Virus record (IMG/VR): IMGVR_UViG_3300032053_000217
Coordinates: 1-37,809 of that record
DNA from: a virus
Length of the DNA: 37,809 bases
Strand: one strand, 5' to 3'
The notes under the pieces were generated by a model. The model searched no databases, had not been told where the DNA came from, and saw only the letters and a program-made list of their open reading frames with translations. Shown here piece after piece: positions 17,914 to 26,266 of this stretch (positions are counted from its first letter, which is position 1; each line of letters begins with the position of its first letter). The translations under genes were made by a program, and so were the position numbers.

Positions 17914-19848
17914 ATGGCAAATTTAGTAGAAATAATTATCAAAGTAACTGACCAAGCAACCGAGAAAATCAAAGGAATCGGAGGAAAAGTTTCTGATTCC
18001 GTTAATAAACTTTTCAAACTACCTTTCCTTCTCGCCTCTTCCGCTATTGTAGTCGCTCTAAAAAGTACCATAGATGCTTATGGAAAACAAGAAGAGGCAA
18101 TCGCTAAATTAAACGGCGCTTTGAAAGGGTTAAATATTTATTCCGATGCCGTTTCTCAAGCATTCCAAGAACAAGCCAGAGCCTTTCAATCAACCACCAC
18201 TTATTCCAATGATGAAATAATATCAATGCAAGCCCTTCTTTTACAGTTTGGAGTTATGCCGTCATTAATGGAAAAGACCATTAAGTCAACTTTGGATTTT
18301 GCTACCGCTACCGGGAAAGATGTTACATCCGCCGTATTTGCAATGGGAAAGGCTTCCGGAGGAAATTTGGCTCCTCTTCATTTACTCGGAATCGAAATAG
18401 ACAAAACTACTTTTCAGGAAAAAGGTTTTGCCGGCGTTCTTGATGCGGTAGAGAAAAAATTTCCGGGACAGGCAGAGGCAATCAGAAATTCCGGAATTGG
18501 CCCCTTAAAAAGTTTCGGCGTAGAACTTGATAATGAAAAAGAGAGGATTGGTAAATCTCTTATTCCAAGTATTACTTGGCTAATCGGGGTTTTAAGAAGT
18601 TTGGGCGGTTTTTTCGATGAGTCGGTTTTAAGTTTCAAGAACGGTTTTGATCAATTAGAAATCCGGCTTGTCAGAGCGGGTGAAATAGCCAAAGCCGTTT
18701 TTACTTTAAACTTCAAAGAGATTCCAAATATAAATGCCAAAACAAATGAAAAATTATTACAAAATAATAAAAATTATGAAAGCACTTTAGCCGGCGTTAG
18801 AAAAGAAGGAACTGCTTCTTTCTCAGAATCTCAATCGATTCTTGAAAAAATTCATCTTGATGCGGCTAAAAAAAGTATTGAGCAAGAAAAAGAAAGAAAA
18901 GATGCCTATGATAAAATAACCGAAGAGATTAATAAATCTACGATGTCTGAATTTGATTTCAAACGTCAGAAAGTAGAAGAAGAAAAATCCAATTATGATA
19001 CTTTAATAACTGATAAGAATTTATTGAATAAATGGTATGCTTCCCAAATGGAGAGTATTAACAAGGAAGAAACTGAAAAAGAATCCAAAGAAGAAGAAGC
19101 GCGGGTAAAAGACCATTTAGACAGTTTGAACGAGAGATTAGAATCCGATGCTGAATATCAAAGTCTTTCTTTAGATGACCAATCGGCTTATTTAGATGAA
19201 ATGCTTAACAATGAAACTGATAATGCCGACGAGCGGGCCGCGATTGAGCAAGAATTACTGGATAAAAAGAAACAGAAAAATATGGAATGGGTGCAGGATG
19301 TTCTCGGGGCCGAAGAAGCGATGGTAAGCGGGTTAGCGGAAGGATTTAAAGGCATGATTCAAGGCAATAATGATATGATTGCCGCTTTTACTCTTGCTTG
19401 GCAAAAATTTAAAGATTACGTTGTTGATGAAATTATTAATAAAATTGCAGCAAAATTTGTTTCTTCTTGGATTTTTCCCACATTTTTTGCGCCTGTTCTT
19501 GGGGGTCTTTTCTCAGGTCTTTCCAAAGGCGGAATAATTCATCCCGCTCAAAAAGGAGTAGTTGTTCGTAAACCGACGATGCTGCTTGCAGGGGAAGGGA
19601 CGGAACCGGAAGTCATTTCGCCATTATCTAAATTGCCGGAGATTGCAAGAGGATTGCCTTCCGGAGGCAGTGTGGTTTCTAACAATGTTTCAATTGCTAA
19701 AATAGAGATTCTCTTTCCTAATGTAACATCTTTTTCCGACTGGAAAAATGCCGATCCGGAGGAAATAAAAGCGATTGTTGAGAGAAAGATTCTTCCCGCT
19801 TTTAAAGCATTATCGCGGGAAGGAAAGATGTCTGAGGTGGTTAATTAA
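17914..19848 (+). CDS. Tail tape measure protein
   Basis: 644 residues. The N-terminus is helical, with a hydrophobic segment at about residues 35-50; the centre (about 280-440) is a Lys/Glu-rich coiled coil, and residues about 505-560 form a Gly/Ala-rich hydrophobic region, followed by LAGEGTEPEVISPLSKL, a motif seen near the end of many tape measures. By the usual scale of about 0.15 nm per residue, the tail would be near 100 nm. The start ATG 17914 has no clear Shine-Dalgarno sequence, unlike its neighbours. Confidence 0.85.
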   Translation: MANLVEIIIKVTDQATEKIKGIGGKVSDSVNKLFKLPFLLASSAIVVALKSTIDAYGKQEEAIAKLNGALKGLNIYSDAVSQAFQEQARAFQSTTTYSNDEIISMQALLLQFGVMPSLMEKTIKSTLDFATATGKDVTSAVFAMGKASGGNLAPLHLLGIEIDKTTFQEKGFAGVLDAVEKKFPGQAEAIRNSGIGPLKSFGVELDNEKERIGKSLIPSITWLIGVLRSLGGFFDESVLSFKNGFDQLEIRLVRAGEIAKAVFTLNFKEIPNINAKTNEKLLQNNKNYESTLAGVRKEGTASFSESQSILEKIHLDAAKKSIEQEKERKDAYDKITEEINKSTMSEFDFKRQKVEEEKSNYDTLITDKNLLNKWYASQMESINKEETEKESKEEEARVKDHLDSLNERLESDAEYQSLSLDDQSAYLDEMLNNETDNADERAAIEQELLDKKKQKNMEWVQDVLGAEEAMVSGLAEGFKGMIQGNNDMIAAFTLAWQKFKDYVVDEIINKIAAKFVSSWIFPTFFAPVLGGLFSGLSKGGIIHPAQKGVVVRKPTMLLAGEGTEPEVISPLSKLPEIARGLPSGGSVVSNNVSIAKIEILFPNVTSFSDWKNADPEEIKAIVERKILPAFKALSREGKMSEVVN

Positions 19849-20213
19849 TGAGTGTAATGAAATTGACCCAGGGACTTTTAGAGGTAAATTTTGATCCGGC
19901 ATCGGGGTATCGGATGCCTAATTTAGAAAGGAACGTCCGTCACCGGATGGTTAATGGTACGGAAAAGATTCATCAATGGTACGCAAAAGGAAAATGGGAT
20001 ATTCCCATTGTCTTTTTGCCCAGAGTTGATGCCGATGTCATAAATACTTGGGCGGAGAATAAAACTCAATTAACTTTTTATCCTGATTTAATAAATAGCC
20101 CCGGAACTTCTTATATTATTAGATTCAAGAATGATGAAAAGCCGCTGGATGCTCTTTCCGGCCCTTATTGGCATATTTATTATGGCGGAACTTTAACTCT
20201 GGAGGAAATTTAA
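19848..20213 (+). CDS. Small distal tail protein
   Basis: 121 residues. TAATG couples it to the tape measure gene, and GAGGTGG lies upstream. The place is that of a distal tail (Dit-like) or tail-completion protein, though 121 residues is shorter than most Dit proteins. The C-terminus YGGTLTLEEI resembles many small phage tail proteins. It is unlikely to be cytoplasmic. Confidence 0.55.
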   Translation: MSVMKLTQGLLEVNFDPASGYRMPNLERNVRHRMVNGTEKIHQWYAKGKWDIPIVFLPRVDADVINTWAENKTQLTFYPDLINSPGTSYIIRFKNDEKPLDALSGPYWHIYYGGTLTLEEI

Positions 20214-20827
20214 TGTCAAATACTTATACGCCGAATTACAATTTGGCTAAACCGGGTGCTTGGGATTATGATTGGGATGATGATATAAATGGTAATTTTG
20301 ATATCATTGATTCTCATTTAACGAAAGTCAAAATCAGTTATGGCGATGTTTCGAGCGATTATTTAATTAATAAGATTGCAGCCGGAACGGGAATCAATAT
20401 TATTCGTAAACATCCTGGAGCAAATGAAACTTTAGAAATTAATTCCTCTGTTCACGGAATAGACATTCTAAGCGGACGCGTTGACGCCCGGATTTATTTC
20501 CCCATTCAATCAATCGTTGAGTCAATTCCTGTACCTACTTCATTTCTCGCCTCAAATGGGATAATTGCTTGGGCAGAACCGATTCACCGGGGGAAATTAT
20601 ACACTATTGACGGCATTTATGATTTGGAAGATTTTGATGATGCCTTTTATATTCGGGATAAAAAGACCTCAATCTTTCCCGATATTGCAGGCGGAGTATT
20701 CAGCGCGGGAATTTTTTTACAAATAAAAGATTATTGGTGGACAAAAGTTCAGACATATTTGAATGATCATTATGCCGGTTCTATGTTTTCTTACGTCGAC
20801 GTCAAATTCTTATTTTATATTTCATAG
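20213..20827 (+). CDS. Tail fibre protein, paralogue of the gene at 12065
   Basis: 204 residues. The start is ATG 20213, in a TAATG overlap with the previous gene and with GGAGG upstream; an earlier opening at 20168 lies inside that gene. The N-terminus (NYNLAKPGAWDYDWDDDINGNFDIID) is the common phage tail motif NYNL-x-KP...W...N-x-NFD-x-ID, probably an attachment domain. The C-terminal 115 residues match the 12065 product, so the receptor-binding end seems to be shared between two fibres. Confidence 0.65.
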   Translation: MSNTYTPNYNLAKPGAWDYDWDDDINGNFDIIDSHLTKVKISYGDVSSDYLINKIAAGTGINIIRKHPGANETLEINSSVHGIDILSGRVDARIYFPIQSIVESIPVPTSFLASNGIIAWAEPIHRGKLYTIDGIYDLEDFDDAFYIRDKKTSIFPDIAGGVFSAGIFLQIKDYWWTKVQTYLNDHYAGSMFSYVDVKFLFYIS

Positions 20828-20834
20828 AGGAATT

Positions 20835-22799
20835 ATGGCTTACGGATACGGAAAAGAATCTTACGGGAAATCGCCTTACGGCTCGCCTTTAAAAAGCAGG
20901 TTAGAGTTTGCTTTTTCTAAAAGCAGAATTAAACCGAAAATACAATTCATTTTTCAGGGGTCGGATAAAACTTCCTATCTTGAAGATATTACTTCCATTA
21001 CTCGTTCTGGTGATCAGGTAGTTGCCGGAGTGATGACCGCAAGGGTTGACAATACCGATTTATCGTGGAATATCCTTAAAGATAATAAATCGGTTTATCT
21101 AAAACGGGAAACCTCAAAACAGGTGATAGTCCGATTGGGTTATGGATTTACTGAGGGCGTTAGGTTTTTAGGAACTGACGGACAATTAAGAATTCCTTAC
21201 AATTCTGATTATGATACTTTAGATTTTACTTTAGAATTTTTCTTGAAAGTTTCAGTTTGGGATGGAGGAATAATTCGAGGAATTGTCTATCAAGAAGATT
21301 CCGGAGGCGGTTCTCTTTGGAGCCTTGATTATTATTTCGGAGTTTCTCCGCAATTAATTTGGGAAGTTCCTTATTATTACTGGATTGATGGAATTCAATA
21401 TTTCAGTTCTCTTTCTTTATCTTTCGACTGCCCCCCGGCAAATAATTGGCACTTGATTCAATTACAAGTTTACAAGGCCGCGGGAGCGCCGCCGGACGGG
21501 CAAAAGATAGCAGCCGATGCCTACGTTGACGGAGTAAGTCAAGGAAGTGCGGAAGATAATATCGGAACTCATTTAACTAAAACGAGAAAAACTTCTGCTC
21601 TTCCCATTTTCTTTGGCAAAAACACTTTAGGTTTTCATTCCCAGTTTTCTATTGACGGAATAAAAATGTCCTCTGTAAGAAAATTCAGCGGTAAACACGC
21701 CTATGAACTGAAAGAGCCTATTGATGATCTTGACACTATCGGATTATGGAATTTAAATGACAGCGGATTAACTGCGGTTGATGATTCGGCTGCCGCTAAT
21801 GACGGAACTCTATCGGGTAGTTTCTTGAATATCCATAATGATGAACTTGAAGGAAATGAATTGCTTTATCCCATAACTTTGTTTACCGGATTTTTAGAAA
21901 ATGTTCGGTATGACGACAAATTGGTTAGTTTAGGTTTGAGAGACAGGTTATCTTATCCTCTTTTGGAAAAGGCAGGAAGTGATGCCGAGCCAATCGGAAC
22001 GGCAGAGTTATTCTCGCCTCTGCCCATTTCGTATAATCCAGCCGATATTGTTTGGCAGCTGCTTTCTAAATATGGCGCAAGTTCCCTGACCGATTTCTCC
22101 AATCCGGACATTGATTATTCCGCTTGGAAACAATGGCAAACAAATTTAAAATCTTTGGCCTATCAATTAGAGGTTTACTTGAAAGGCGAAACTGTCGGCA
22201 ATGTCTTGCAAAAGATAGCGGAAATGACTCATTCTGCCATTTATGCTGACGGCGAAGGAAAAATAATTTGTAATTTATGGTTAAACGAATCGCAATTTAC
22301 TCCTATCAGAAATTATGATTTATCAAACTTTTTTGATGAGCCGGAATTAGAGTTTTCTAAGGATGACGCTAAAACTAAAATTGTTACCGGTTATGGATAT
22401 AATCCAGCGTTGTCTATCTGGCAAGGTACGGCTTCCCGAGGCGGAATATCCCCAAGTTACGGCGAACAAACGGAATCTTACTTAGATACTTTGGTTTGGC
22501 ATAAAACTTTAGCCTCTGCTGATGGATTTTCTCAGAGAAAATTGGATCAGATTCAGGAGCCGCAGGAAAATATTAAATTGAATTCTGAATTTGCTTTGTA
22601 CTTTTTGAAAATCGGAGATGGTATCCGAGTTTCTGATTCCGGATATAGCTGGGTTAATCAGGGAATGAAAATTGATTCTTTCAATTTTGCACCCGTTCAA
22701 GGAACCGTTGAAATTGATTCTCACTTAGTCAGTTTATTTAATTGGTTTATCTTAGATGATCGAGTTTATGGTATTTTAGACCAAAATTATTTAGCTTGA
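20835..22799 (+). CDS. Tail tip protein with LamG-like (concanavalin-type) domain
   Basis: 654 residues. ATG 20835 follows AGAGGAATT; the frame opens earlier, but the first residues from this start (AYGYGKESYGKSPYGSP) are typical of tail-tip proteins. Residues about 118-320 look like an inserted LamG or concanavalin-like carbohydrate-binding domain (LDFTLEFFLKV, NNWHLIQLQVY, AYVDGVSQGS, LPIFFGKN). The remaining parts resemble baseplate hub-like segments, with DNLSWNILKDNKSVYLKRE-type strands before it and FSQRKLDQIQEP after it. A role in host surface binding is likely. Confidence 0.65.
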   Translation: MAYGYGKESYGKSPYGSPLKSRLEFAFSKSRIKPKIQFIFQGSDKTSYLEDITSITRSGDQVVAGVMTARVDNTDLSWNILKDNKSVYLKRETSKQVIVRLGYGFTEGVRFLGTDGQLRIPYNSDYDTLDFTLEFFLKVSVWDGGIIRGIVYQEDSGGGSLWSLDYYFGVSPQLIWEVPYYYWIDGIQYFSSLSLSFDCPPANNWHLIQLQVYKAAGAPPDGQKIAADAYVDGVSQGSAEDNIGTHLTKTRKTSALPIFFGKNTLGFHSQFSIDGIKMSSVRKFSGKHAYELKEPIDDLDTIGLWNLNDSGLTAVDDSAAANDGTLSGSFLNIHNDELEGNELLYPITLFTGFLENVRYDDKLVSLGLRDRLSYPLLEKAGSDAEPIGTAELFSPLPISYNPADIVWQLLSKYGASSLTDFSNPDIDYSAWKQWQTNLKSLAYQLEVYLKGETVGNVLQKIAEMTHSAIYADGEGKIICNLWLNESQFTPIRNYDLSNFFDEPELEFSKDDAKTKIVTGYGYNPALSIWQGTASRGGISPSYGEQTESYLDTLVWHKTLASADGFSQRKLDQIQEPQENIKLNSEFALYFLKIGDGIRVSDSGYSWVNQGMKIDSFNFAPVQGTVEIDSHLVSLFNWFILDDRVYGILDQNYLA

Positions 22800-22814
22800 A
22801 AAAGGAGTAAGATT

Positions 22815-23045
22815 ATGCCAAGTTTTGAAACTTTTGAACGCAGAAAGATTTTTTGCGCAAAATGCAAGAAAGATCAGATTGAGATTATTTTTGGGAACGG
22901 CTTTCCCGGGTGGTTAAAATTGCACGAGATTTTCAAAACCCAAGGCGATCCTAAAACTCCGGAAAGCCCCTGCCTTTGTCCTGACTGCATTAAACTACTA
23001 ATGGAGTGGTTAGACTCTCAACCGATCAAAAAGGAGGTTAAATAA
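22815..23045 (+). CDS. Zinc-ribbon protein within the tail gene cluster
   Basis: 76 residues. AAAGGAGT lies before ATG 22815. Cysteine pairs C14-x2-C17 and C53-x-C55-x2-C58 should bind zinc. Small zinc proteins are unusual among tail genes and may be structural. The stop overlaps the next ATG as TAATG. Confidence 0.6.
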   Translation: MPSFETFERRKIFCAKCKKDQIEIIFGNGFPGWLKLHEIFKTQGDPKTPESPCLCPDCIKLLMEWLDSQPIKKEVK

Positions 23046-23722
23046 TGTCTTCTTGGACAATTTTTGATAATCCGGAAACCCCGTTTGTTTTGCGGGAATT
23101 ATTACTTTCTTCTAAGTTGAACGCTTTTTATCAAAATGTTCTTTCCATCGCGGAAGGGTCGGACGGGGCTAATAGAGTTCAATTAGCGCCAGTTCCTCCT
23201 CATTCTCTATCTGCGGTAGAAGGAATTCTTCCGATAATTAATGGCGGTACTGGGTTAGCTGCTTCTCGTCCTATTTATTTTTATGAAAATGCTTACCCTT
23301 TTTCCAGCGCTTCCGTTTCGATCTTTAACGAACCTAATTGGGCTGTCATTCCTAACTTTGCTATTCATTCGGATGATTTTTCCGACGATCCTTTATTGAT
23401 AATGTTTGAAGGTTCGGTAGTTTTTGGCTATTCAGGCAACTCTTCCAATATTTTGGGAATAGAATTCGGAATTTCTATTGACGGAAGTTTAGTCCCCCAA
23501 AATGATATTTTAGGTTATGAGGCTACCCGGGAAATAGTGGGATATTTCAACCCTCTCCCGATAGCTTTGAAATTTCCGGTTATTTTTAATTTACAAATAA
23601 ATCCAACTCCAGGCGCTCATACGATTCAGGTTCTTTGGCGATTAACCAATATCGGCGATTCAAACGCTTTTGCGGCATTCAACGATAAACAACGGAGTTT
23701 AACCGCTTTTCAAATAGTTTAG
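23045..23722 (+). CDS. Tail fibre or appendage protein
   Basis: 225 residues. AAAGGAGG precedes ATG 23045. The segment ILPIINGGTGLAA is a motif often seen in phage fibre proteins just before a beta-rich tip. The last 130 residues look like a beta-sandwich, possibly a receptor-binding or trimerising head domain. No catalytic motif. Confidence 0.6.
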   Translation: MSSWTIFDNPETPFVLRELLLSSKLNAFYQNVLSIAEGSDGANRVQLAPVPPHSLSAVEGILPIINGGTGLAASRPIYFYENAYPFSSASVSIFNEPNWAVIPNFAIHSDDFSDDPLLIMFEGSVVFGYSGNSSNILGIEFGISIDGSLVPQNDILGYEATREIVGYFNPLPIALKFPVIFNLQINPTPGAHTIQVLWRLTNIGDSNAFAAFNDKQRSLTAFQIV

Positions 23723-23748
23723 AAATGAAAGGACTTAAAAGGACTCTA

Positions 23749-24048
23749 ATGGAGACAACTACTATTATTTTTGGAATATTTGGACTTTTAGGAGGATTAA
23801 TGGTTAAGATTGTTTATGATTGGCTTAAATCCGGAAAAAATGGTATTCTTTCTAAAAATGTCGAAGAAATAAAACAGACGGTTTCTAATTCTTGGGCTTT
23901 GCAAAATGTTAGAAATGAGGACGGCGTCCCTGTCTGGTATTTACCAAAACAATTGAAAGAAACAATGAAAGAAGTGGTGCATAATACTGAGCGGTCGAAC
24001 AATCTTTTAGAACAAATTCTCATTCAGTTAAAAGGACGAAATGAATAA
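23749..24048 (+). CDS. Single-membrane-segment protein of the lysis cassette
   Basis: About 99 residues from ATG 23749, chosen because AAAGGAC lies just before it; the frame opens at 23725 without such a site. Residues 1-24 form one transmembrane helix (TTIIFGIFGLLGGLMVKIVYDW), and the rest is a soluble, partly coiled-coil domain. It overlaps the amidase gene by eight bases. A holin or spanin-like role is plausible given the place. Confidence 0.55.
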   Translation: METTTIIFGIFGLLGGLMVKIVYDWLKSGKNGILSKNVEEIKQTVSNSWALQNVRNEDGVPVWYLPKQLKETMKEVVHNTERSNNLLEQILIQLKGRNE

Positions 24049-24526
24049 AATTTGGAAACCATCACCGAATCATTCAATCCGGAAACGAAAAATTGACCTA
24101 ATTGTTATTCACTCGACTGCGAGTGATTTTATTTCCGCTTTGTCTTGGCTTACCTCGACGGACTCAAAAGTTTCCGCTCATTATTTAATCGATAAAAACG
24201 GCGATCTTTATTATCTCGTTTTAGACGCCTTTAAAGCTTGGCACGCGGGAAATTCATTTTGGAAGGGATTGCAGGATGTTAATGATAACTCGATCGGAAT
24301 TGAATTAGTTAATTTGAACGATGGAAAAGATGACTATACACTGCATCAATATTCCGTTTGCGCGGAATTAGCAGCAAACCTGATGAAAACTTTCAAAATT
24401 TTAGACATAGCGGGGCATAAAGATATTGCTCCGGGACGCAAAAATGACCCTTTTGGTTTTGATTGGGTCAAATTTAACAGTTTGGTTTGGGATAACCTTG
24501 CCAAACTTGTCCAAAGTACTCATTAG
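24041..24526 (+). CDS. Endolysin: N-acetylmuramoyl-L-alanine amidase (Amidase_2)
   Basis: 161 residues. It cleaves the amide bond between N-acetylmuramic acid and the peptide stem. Zinc ligands are H24 (LIVIHSTAS), H126 (AGHKDIAPGRKNDP) and D136, and the family's other landmarks are present: H68 (AWHAGNS) and E88 (IGIELVN). No signal peptide or cell-wall-binding domain is seen, so export depends on the holin encoded by the next gene. AAGGACG lies upstream of ATG 24041. Confidence 0.9.
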   Translation: MNKIWKPSPNHSIRKRKIDLIVIHSTASDFISALSWLTSTDSKVSAHYLIDKNGDLYYLVLDAFKAWHAGNSFWKGLQDVNDNSIGIELVNLNDGKDDYTLHQYSVCAELAANLMKTFKILDIAGHKDIAPGRKNDPFGFDWVKFNSLVWDNLAKLVQSTH

Positions 24527-24573
24527 CAGGCATGAATCTTTGATCTGGCGTGAGAAAAGGAGGTGAACGGGAA

Positions 24574-24918
24574 ATGTATAGCTTAATAGTTTCAAGCGGT
24601 ATTTTAGGCGGTTTTGTGCATCGTTTGTCGGTTTCAGTTTTAGATTTGGCCCTTCCGGCAATTACCGGCCTAATGATTTGGATTTTGACTTTAAGCGTAG
24701 GATCAATCAAATCTTGGATTATAAGGGCTTTAGCAATTCGTTTGGTTAGATATGCTTTTGAAAAAATACCTTCAAAATCGGAAAGATATGATTTTGTTGC
24801 AAAGAAACTGGCGGAAAAATTCTCATTTTTAGCCGAAGAAGAAATTGAAACGTACATTGAAGAAGCGGTGGTTAATTTGAAAGCCGGATTAGGCGCTGCT
24901 TACGATAAGAAGAAGTGA
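24574..24918 (+). CDS. Holin-like protein (LLH-type layout)
   Basis: About 114 residues from ATG 24574, which has AAAGGAGGTG at good spacing; the frame opens at 24550. One strong hydrophobic segment at about residues 22-42 is followed by an amphipathic helix and a charged C-terminal half, as in phiLL-H-type phage holins. It follows the amidase gene directly. Its stop abuts the stop of the convergent minus-strand gene with no terminator between them. Confidence 0.65.
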   Translation: MYSLIVSSGILGGFVHRLSVSVLDLALPAITGLMIWILTLSVGSIKSWIIRALAIRLVRYAFEKIPSKSERYDFVAKKLAEKFSFLAEEEIETYIEEAVVNLKAGLGAAYDKKK

Positions 24919-25179
24919 TTAGCGGTAATCCTCGCAGTCCAGTTCAGTTTCTTCCCATATTTCCATGATGAATTCAGGGACTTCTCTTTTGGTGGTTTCA
25001 TAACCATTTTTAGTGAAGTTCCTAATTTCTTCTATTTCTTCATTCCATCGTCTTTCCCCCCGATTTCCGTCGGAATCTTCCCCGAACCATTCTCTTTTGA
25101 CAGTAAAAACTATCTCTGCTTCCCAAAGTATCCCAGTCTCTTCGTCTTCATAACTAACGTCTTTTCTAATTTTTCCCAC
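24919..25179 (-). CDS. Small acidic protein, last gene of the leftward operon
   Basis: 86 residues, not recognised. It starts at GTG 25179 with AAGGA upstream. The product is rich in Glu and Asp with several Trp, and has no membrane segment. The stop codon touches that of the holin gene, so rightward and leftward transcripts meet here. Confidence 0.55.
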   Translation of the reverse strand: MGKIRKDVSYEDEETGILWEAEIVFTVKREWFGEDSDGNRGERRWNEEIEEIRNFTKNGYETTKREVPEFIMEIWEETELDCEDYR

Positions 25180-25207
25180 AAGTTTTCCTTCCCCGCGGTT
25201 TCCGGCA

Positions 25208-25229
25208 CCGATACCGTAACCGGTATCGG
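25208..25229. repeat. Perfect 9-bp inverted repeat downstream of repeat gene A
   Basis: CCGATACCG at 25208-25216 and its complement at 25221-25229 surround TAAC. The sequence itself looks like a stray fragment of the hexamer repeat that makes up the neighbouring Gly-rich gene. It can form a hairpin in the leader of the last operon gene. Confidence 0.6.
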
Positions 25230-25577
25230 AACTCCTTAATTAATTTTTATAATTCTCGCCGTTACCATCACCGGTACCGTCACTGTAACCGTAGCCGGTA
25301 CCGTCACCGTAACCGTCACCTTCACCGTCACCATCACCGTCACCATCACCGTAACCTTCGCCGTAACCGGTACCATCACAGTTTCCGGCACCGTCACCGT
25401 AACCGAAGCCGGCACCGGTGCCGTCGTGGAAACCGCCGTCGGAAAGATAAGGGTTACCGTAACTGTAACCGGTACCGTCACCGTAACCGTCACCGGTGCC
25501 GACACCGGCACCGGAATAAACGTAACTTTCGCCGGAACTACTGTTCATTTTTTTTCTATTTCCCATGTCGGAACTCC
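25226..25577. repeat. 10-bp direct repeats flanking Gly-rich repeat gene A
   Basis: TCGGAACTCC occurs at 25226-25235 and at 25568-25577, on either side of the repeat gene. Similar GGAACTCC or GGAAGGCTCC sequences flank copy C (33087-33094 and about 32805-32814). This would fit insertion of the repeat gene as a cassette, though the repeats could also be ancestral 3' end sequence duplicated with it. Confidence 0.5.
25240..25548 (-). CDS. Gly-X low-complexity repeat protein, copy A
   Basis: About 102 residues. The DNA is a hexamer array (consensus plus strand ACCGTM), so the protein is an almost unbroken run of dipeptides: Gly followed by Asp, Tyr, Thr, Ala or Ser. The non-repetitive part is an N-terminal SYVYSGAG and an internal NPYL-x4-FHDGTG, shared with copy C. 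ATG 25548 overlaps the stop of the Mor-like gene as ATGA. That gene ends with A AAA AAA before the TGA, a slippery site that could also yield a -1 frameshift fusion. Other frames are open too, since the hexamer has no stop codons. Function unknown. Confidence 0.65.
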   Translation of the reverse strand: MNSSSGESYVYSGAGVGTGDGYGDGTGYSYGNPYLSDGGFHDGTGAGFGYGDGAGNCDGTGYGEGYGDGDGDGDGEGDGYGDGTGYGYSDGTGDGNGENYKN

Positions 25578-25841
25578 ATTAAATGACCTTTTATATACTA
25601 TTGACCGAATATAACTTTTTGAAAGCTGAAAAAATTCGCTCATTTCTGAAAATATTATTTTTGAATTTTTCCCCTTGCTTTTTTCAATCTCGAAGTGTTT
25701 CTTAATATCAGTTTGGGAATTTTGTTTCCAAGTCCGTTTGGGAATATAAATTCTCTTGCCTCCCAGACCCAAGTCTTGGAGCCGTGAAATTTCAATCCAA
25801 CCAAGCATTTTAATCGATTTAATATCTTCAATTTTTCTCAT
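25545..25841 (-). CDS. Mor-like helix-turn-helix regulator with shared C-terminal tail
   Basis: 98 residues. The segment GLGGKRIYIPK, followed by a helix and by IIFSEMSEFFQLSKSYIRSIV, matches the layout of Mor/C-type transcription activators (YGG-x2-YIPK, then a helix-turn-helix ending in the recognition helix). The last twelve residues, FNGVPTWEIEKK, are nearly the same as the end of the unrelated protein at 33068 (IKGVPLWEIK), and both are followed by a Gly-rich repeat gene. It overlaps the end of the resolvase gene by 14 bases. It could control late genes. Confidence 0.6.
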   Translation of the reverse strand: MRKIEDIKSIKMLGWIEISRLQDLGLGGKRIYIPKRTWKQNSQTDIKKHFEIEKSKGKNSKIIFSEMSEFFQLSKSYIRSIVYKRSFNGVPTWEIEKK

Positions 25842-26214
25842 AAAGTCCGCGAATTGTTATTTCGGTTTTTTCTTCGTCCGAGGGATAAAATATCTCAACT
25901 TCCGTGCGTTTGGTCAATATTTTTGAATTGTCATCCTTAAGAATACCGGAGTCTACGAGTGCGTCAGTTAAAAACTTAGGTTCGTAATTTCCCAAGTCTC
26001 TGCGCGGGTTAGTTTTGAAATATAAATCAACTTTTATTAAGGCGGACGTTAATCTCAAGCGGGGTATTTTCTGAATGTTCAAAAACAATCCCACATCCTG
26101 TTTATATTTCTTAACCCATTTAGCTCTTTCGTGCCAATTCATTGATAAAATCTTATTGATCGAGAGATAAGTGAAAGGCAGTTTAATTTTGAAAATTGTT
26201 TCTTTTCCTTCCAT
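25828..26214 (-). CDS. RusA-type Holliday junction resolvase
   Basis: 128 residues from ATG 26214. RusA enzymes resolve four-way DNA junctions formed in phage recombination. Visible motifs: RRDLGNYEPK with D73 and K80, D84 in FLTDALVDSG, and KDDNSKI at 93-99, the standard acidic set of the family, except that the usual DN after RxD is GN. The frame stays open upstream through the repeat gene B in a Val-Thr-rich reading, but that part is a shadow of the repeat and not protein of this enzyme. Confidence 0.8.
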   Translation of the reverse strand: MEGKETIFKIKLPFTYLSINKILSMNWHERAKWVKKYKQDVGLFLNIQKIPRLRLTSALIKVDLYFKTNPRRDLGNYEPKFLTDALVDSGILKDDNSKILTKRTEVEIFYPSDEEKTEITIRGLYEKN

Positions 26215-26266
26215 TCTATTTATTAACCCCTTCGTAAACTTTCTTTTTTCTACTAATTTATAAACC

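Noticed and set aside
25236-25511. Val-Thr-rich frame (VTVTVPVTVTV) on the minus strand over repeat gene A, and similar ones at 26280-26580 and 32819-33046
   Set aside because: These are other-frame readings of the same hexamer repeat. The Gly-X frame has the start sites, the ATGA overlaps and the unique shared motifs. The same applies to the His-Arg-rich plus-strand frame at 26272.
25240-25540. CRISPR array or satellite in the hexamer repeats
   Set aside because: Units are 6 bp with no spacer structure, and they are read as protein in a consistent frame next to a coupled upstream gene.
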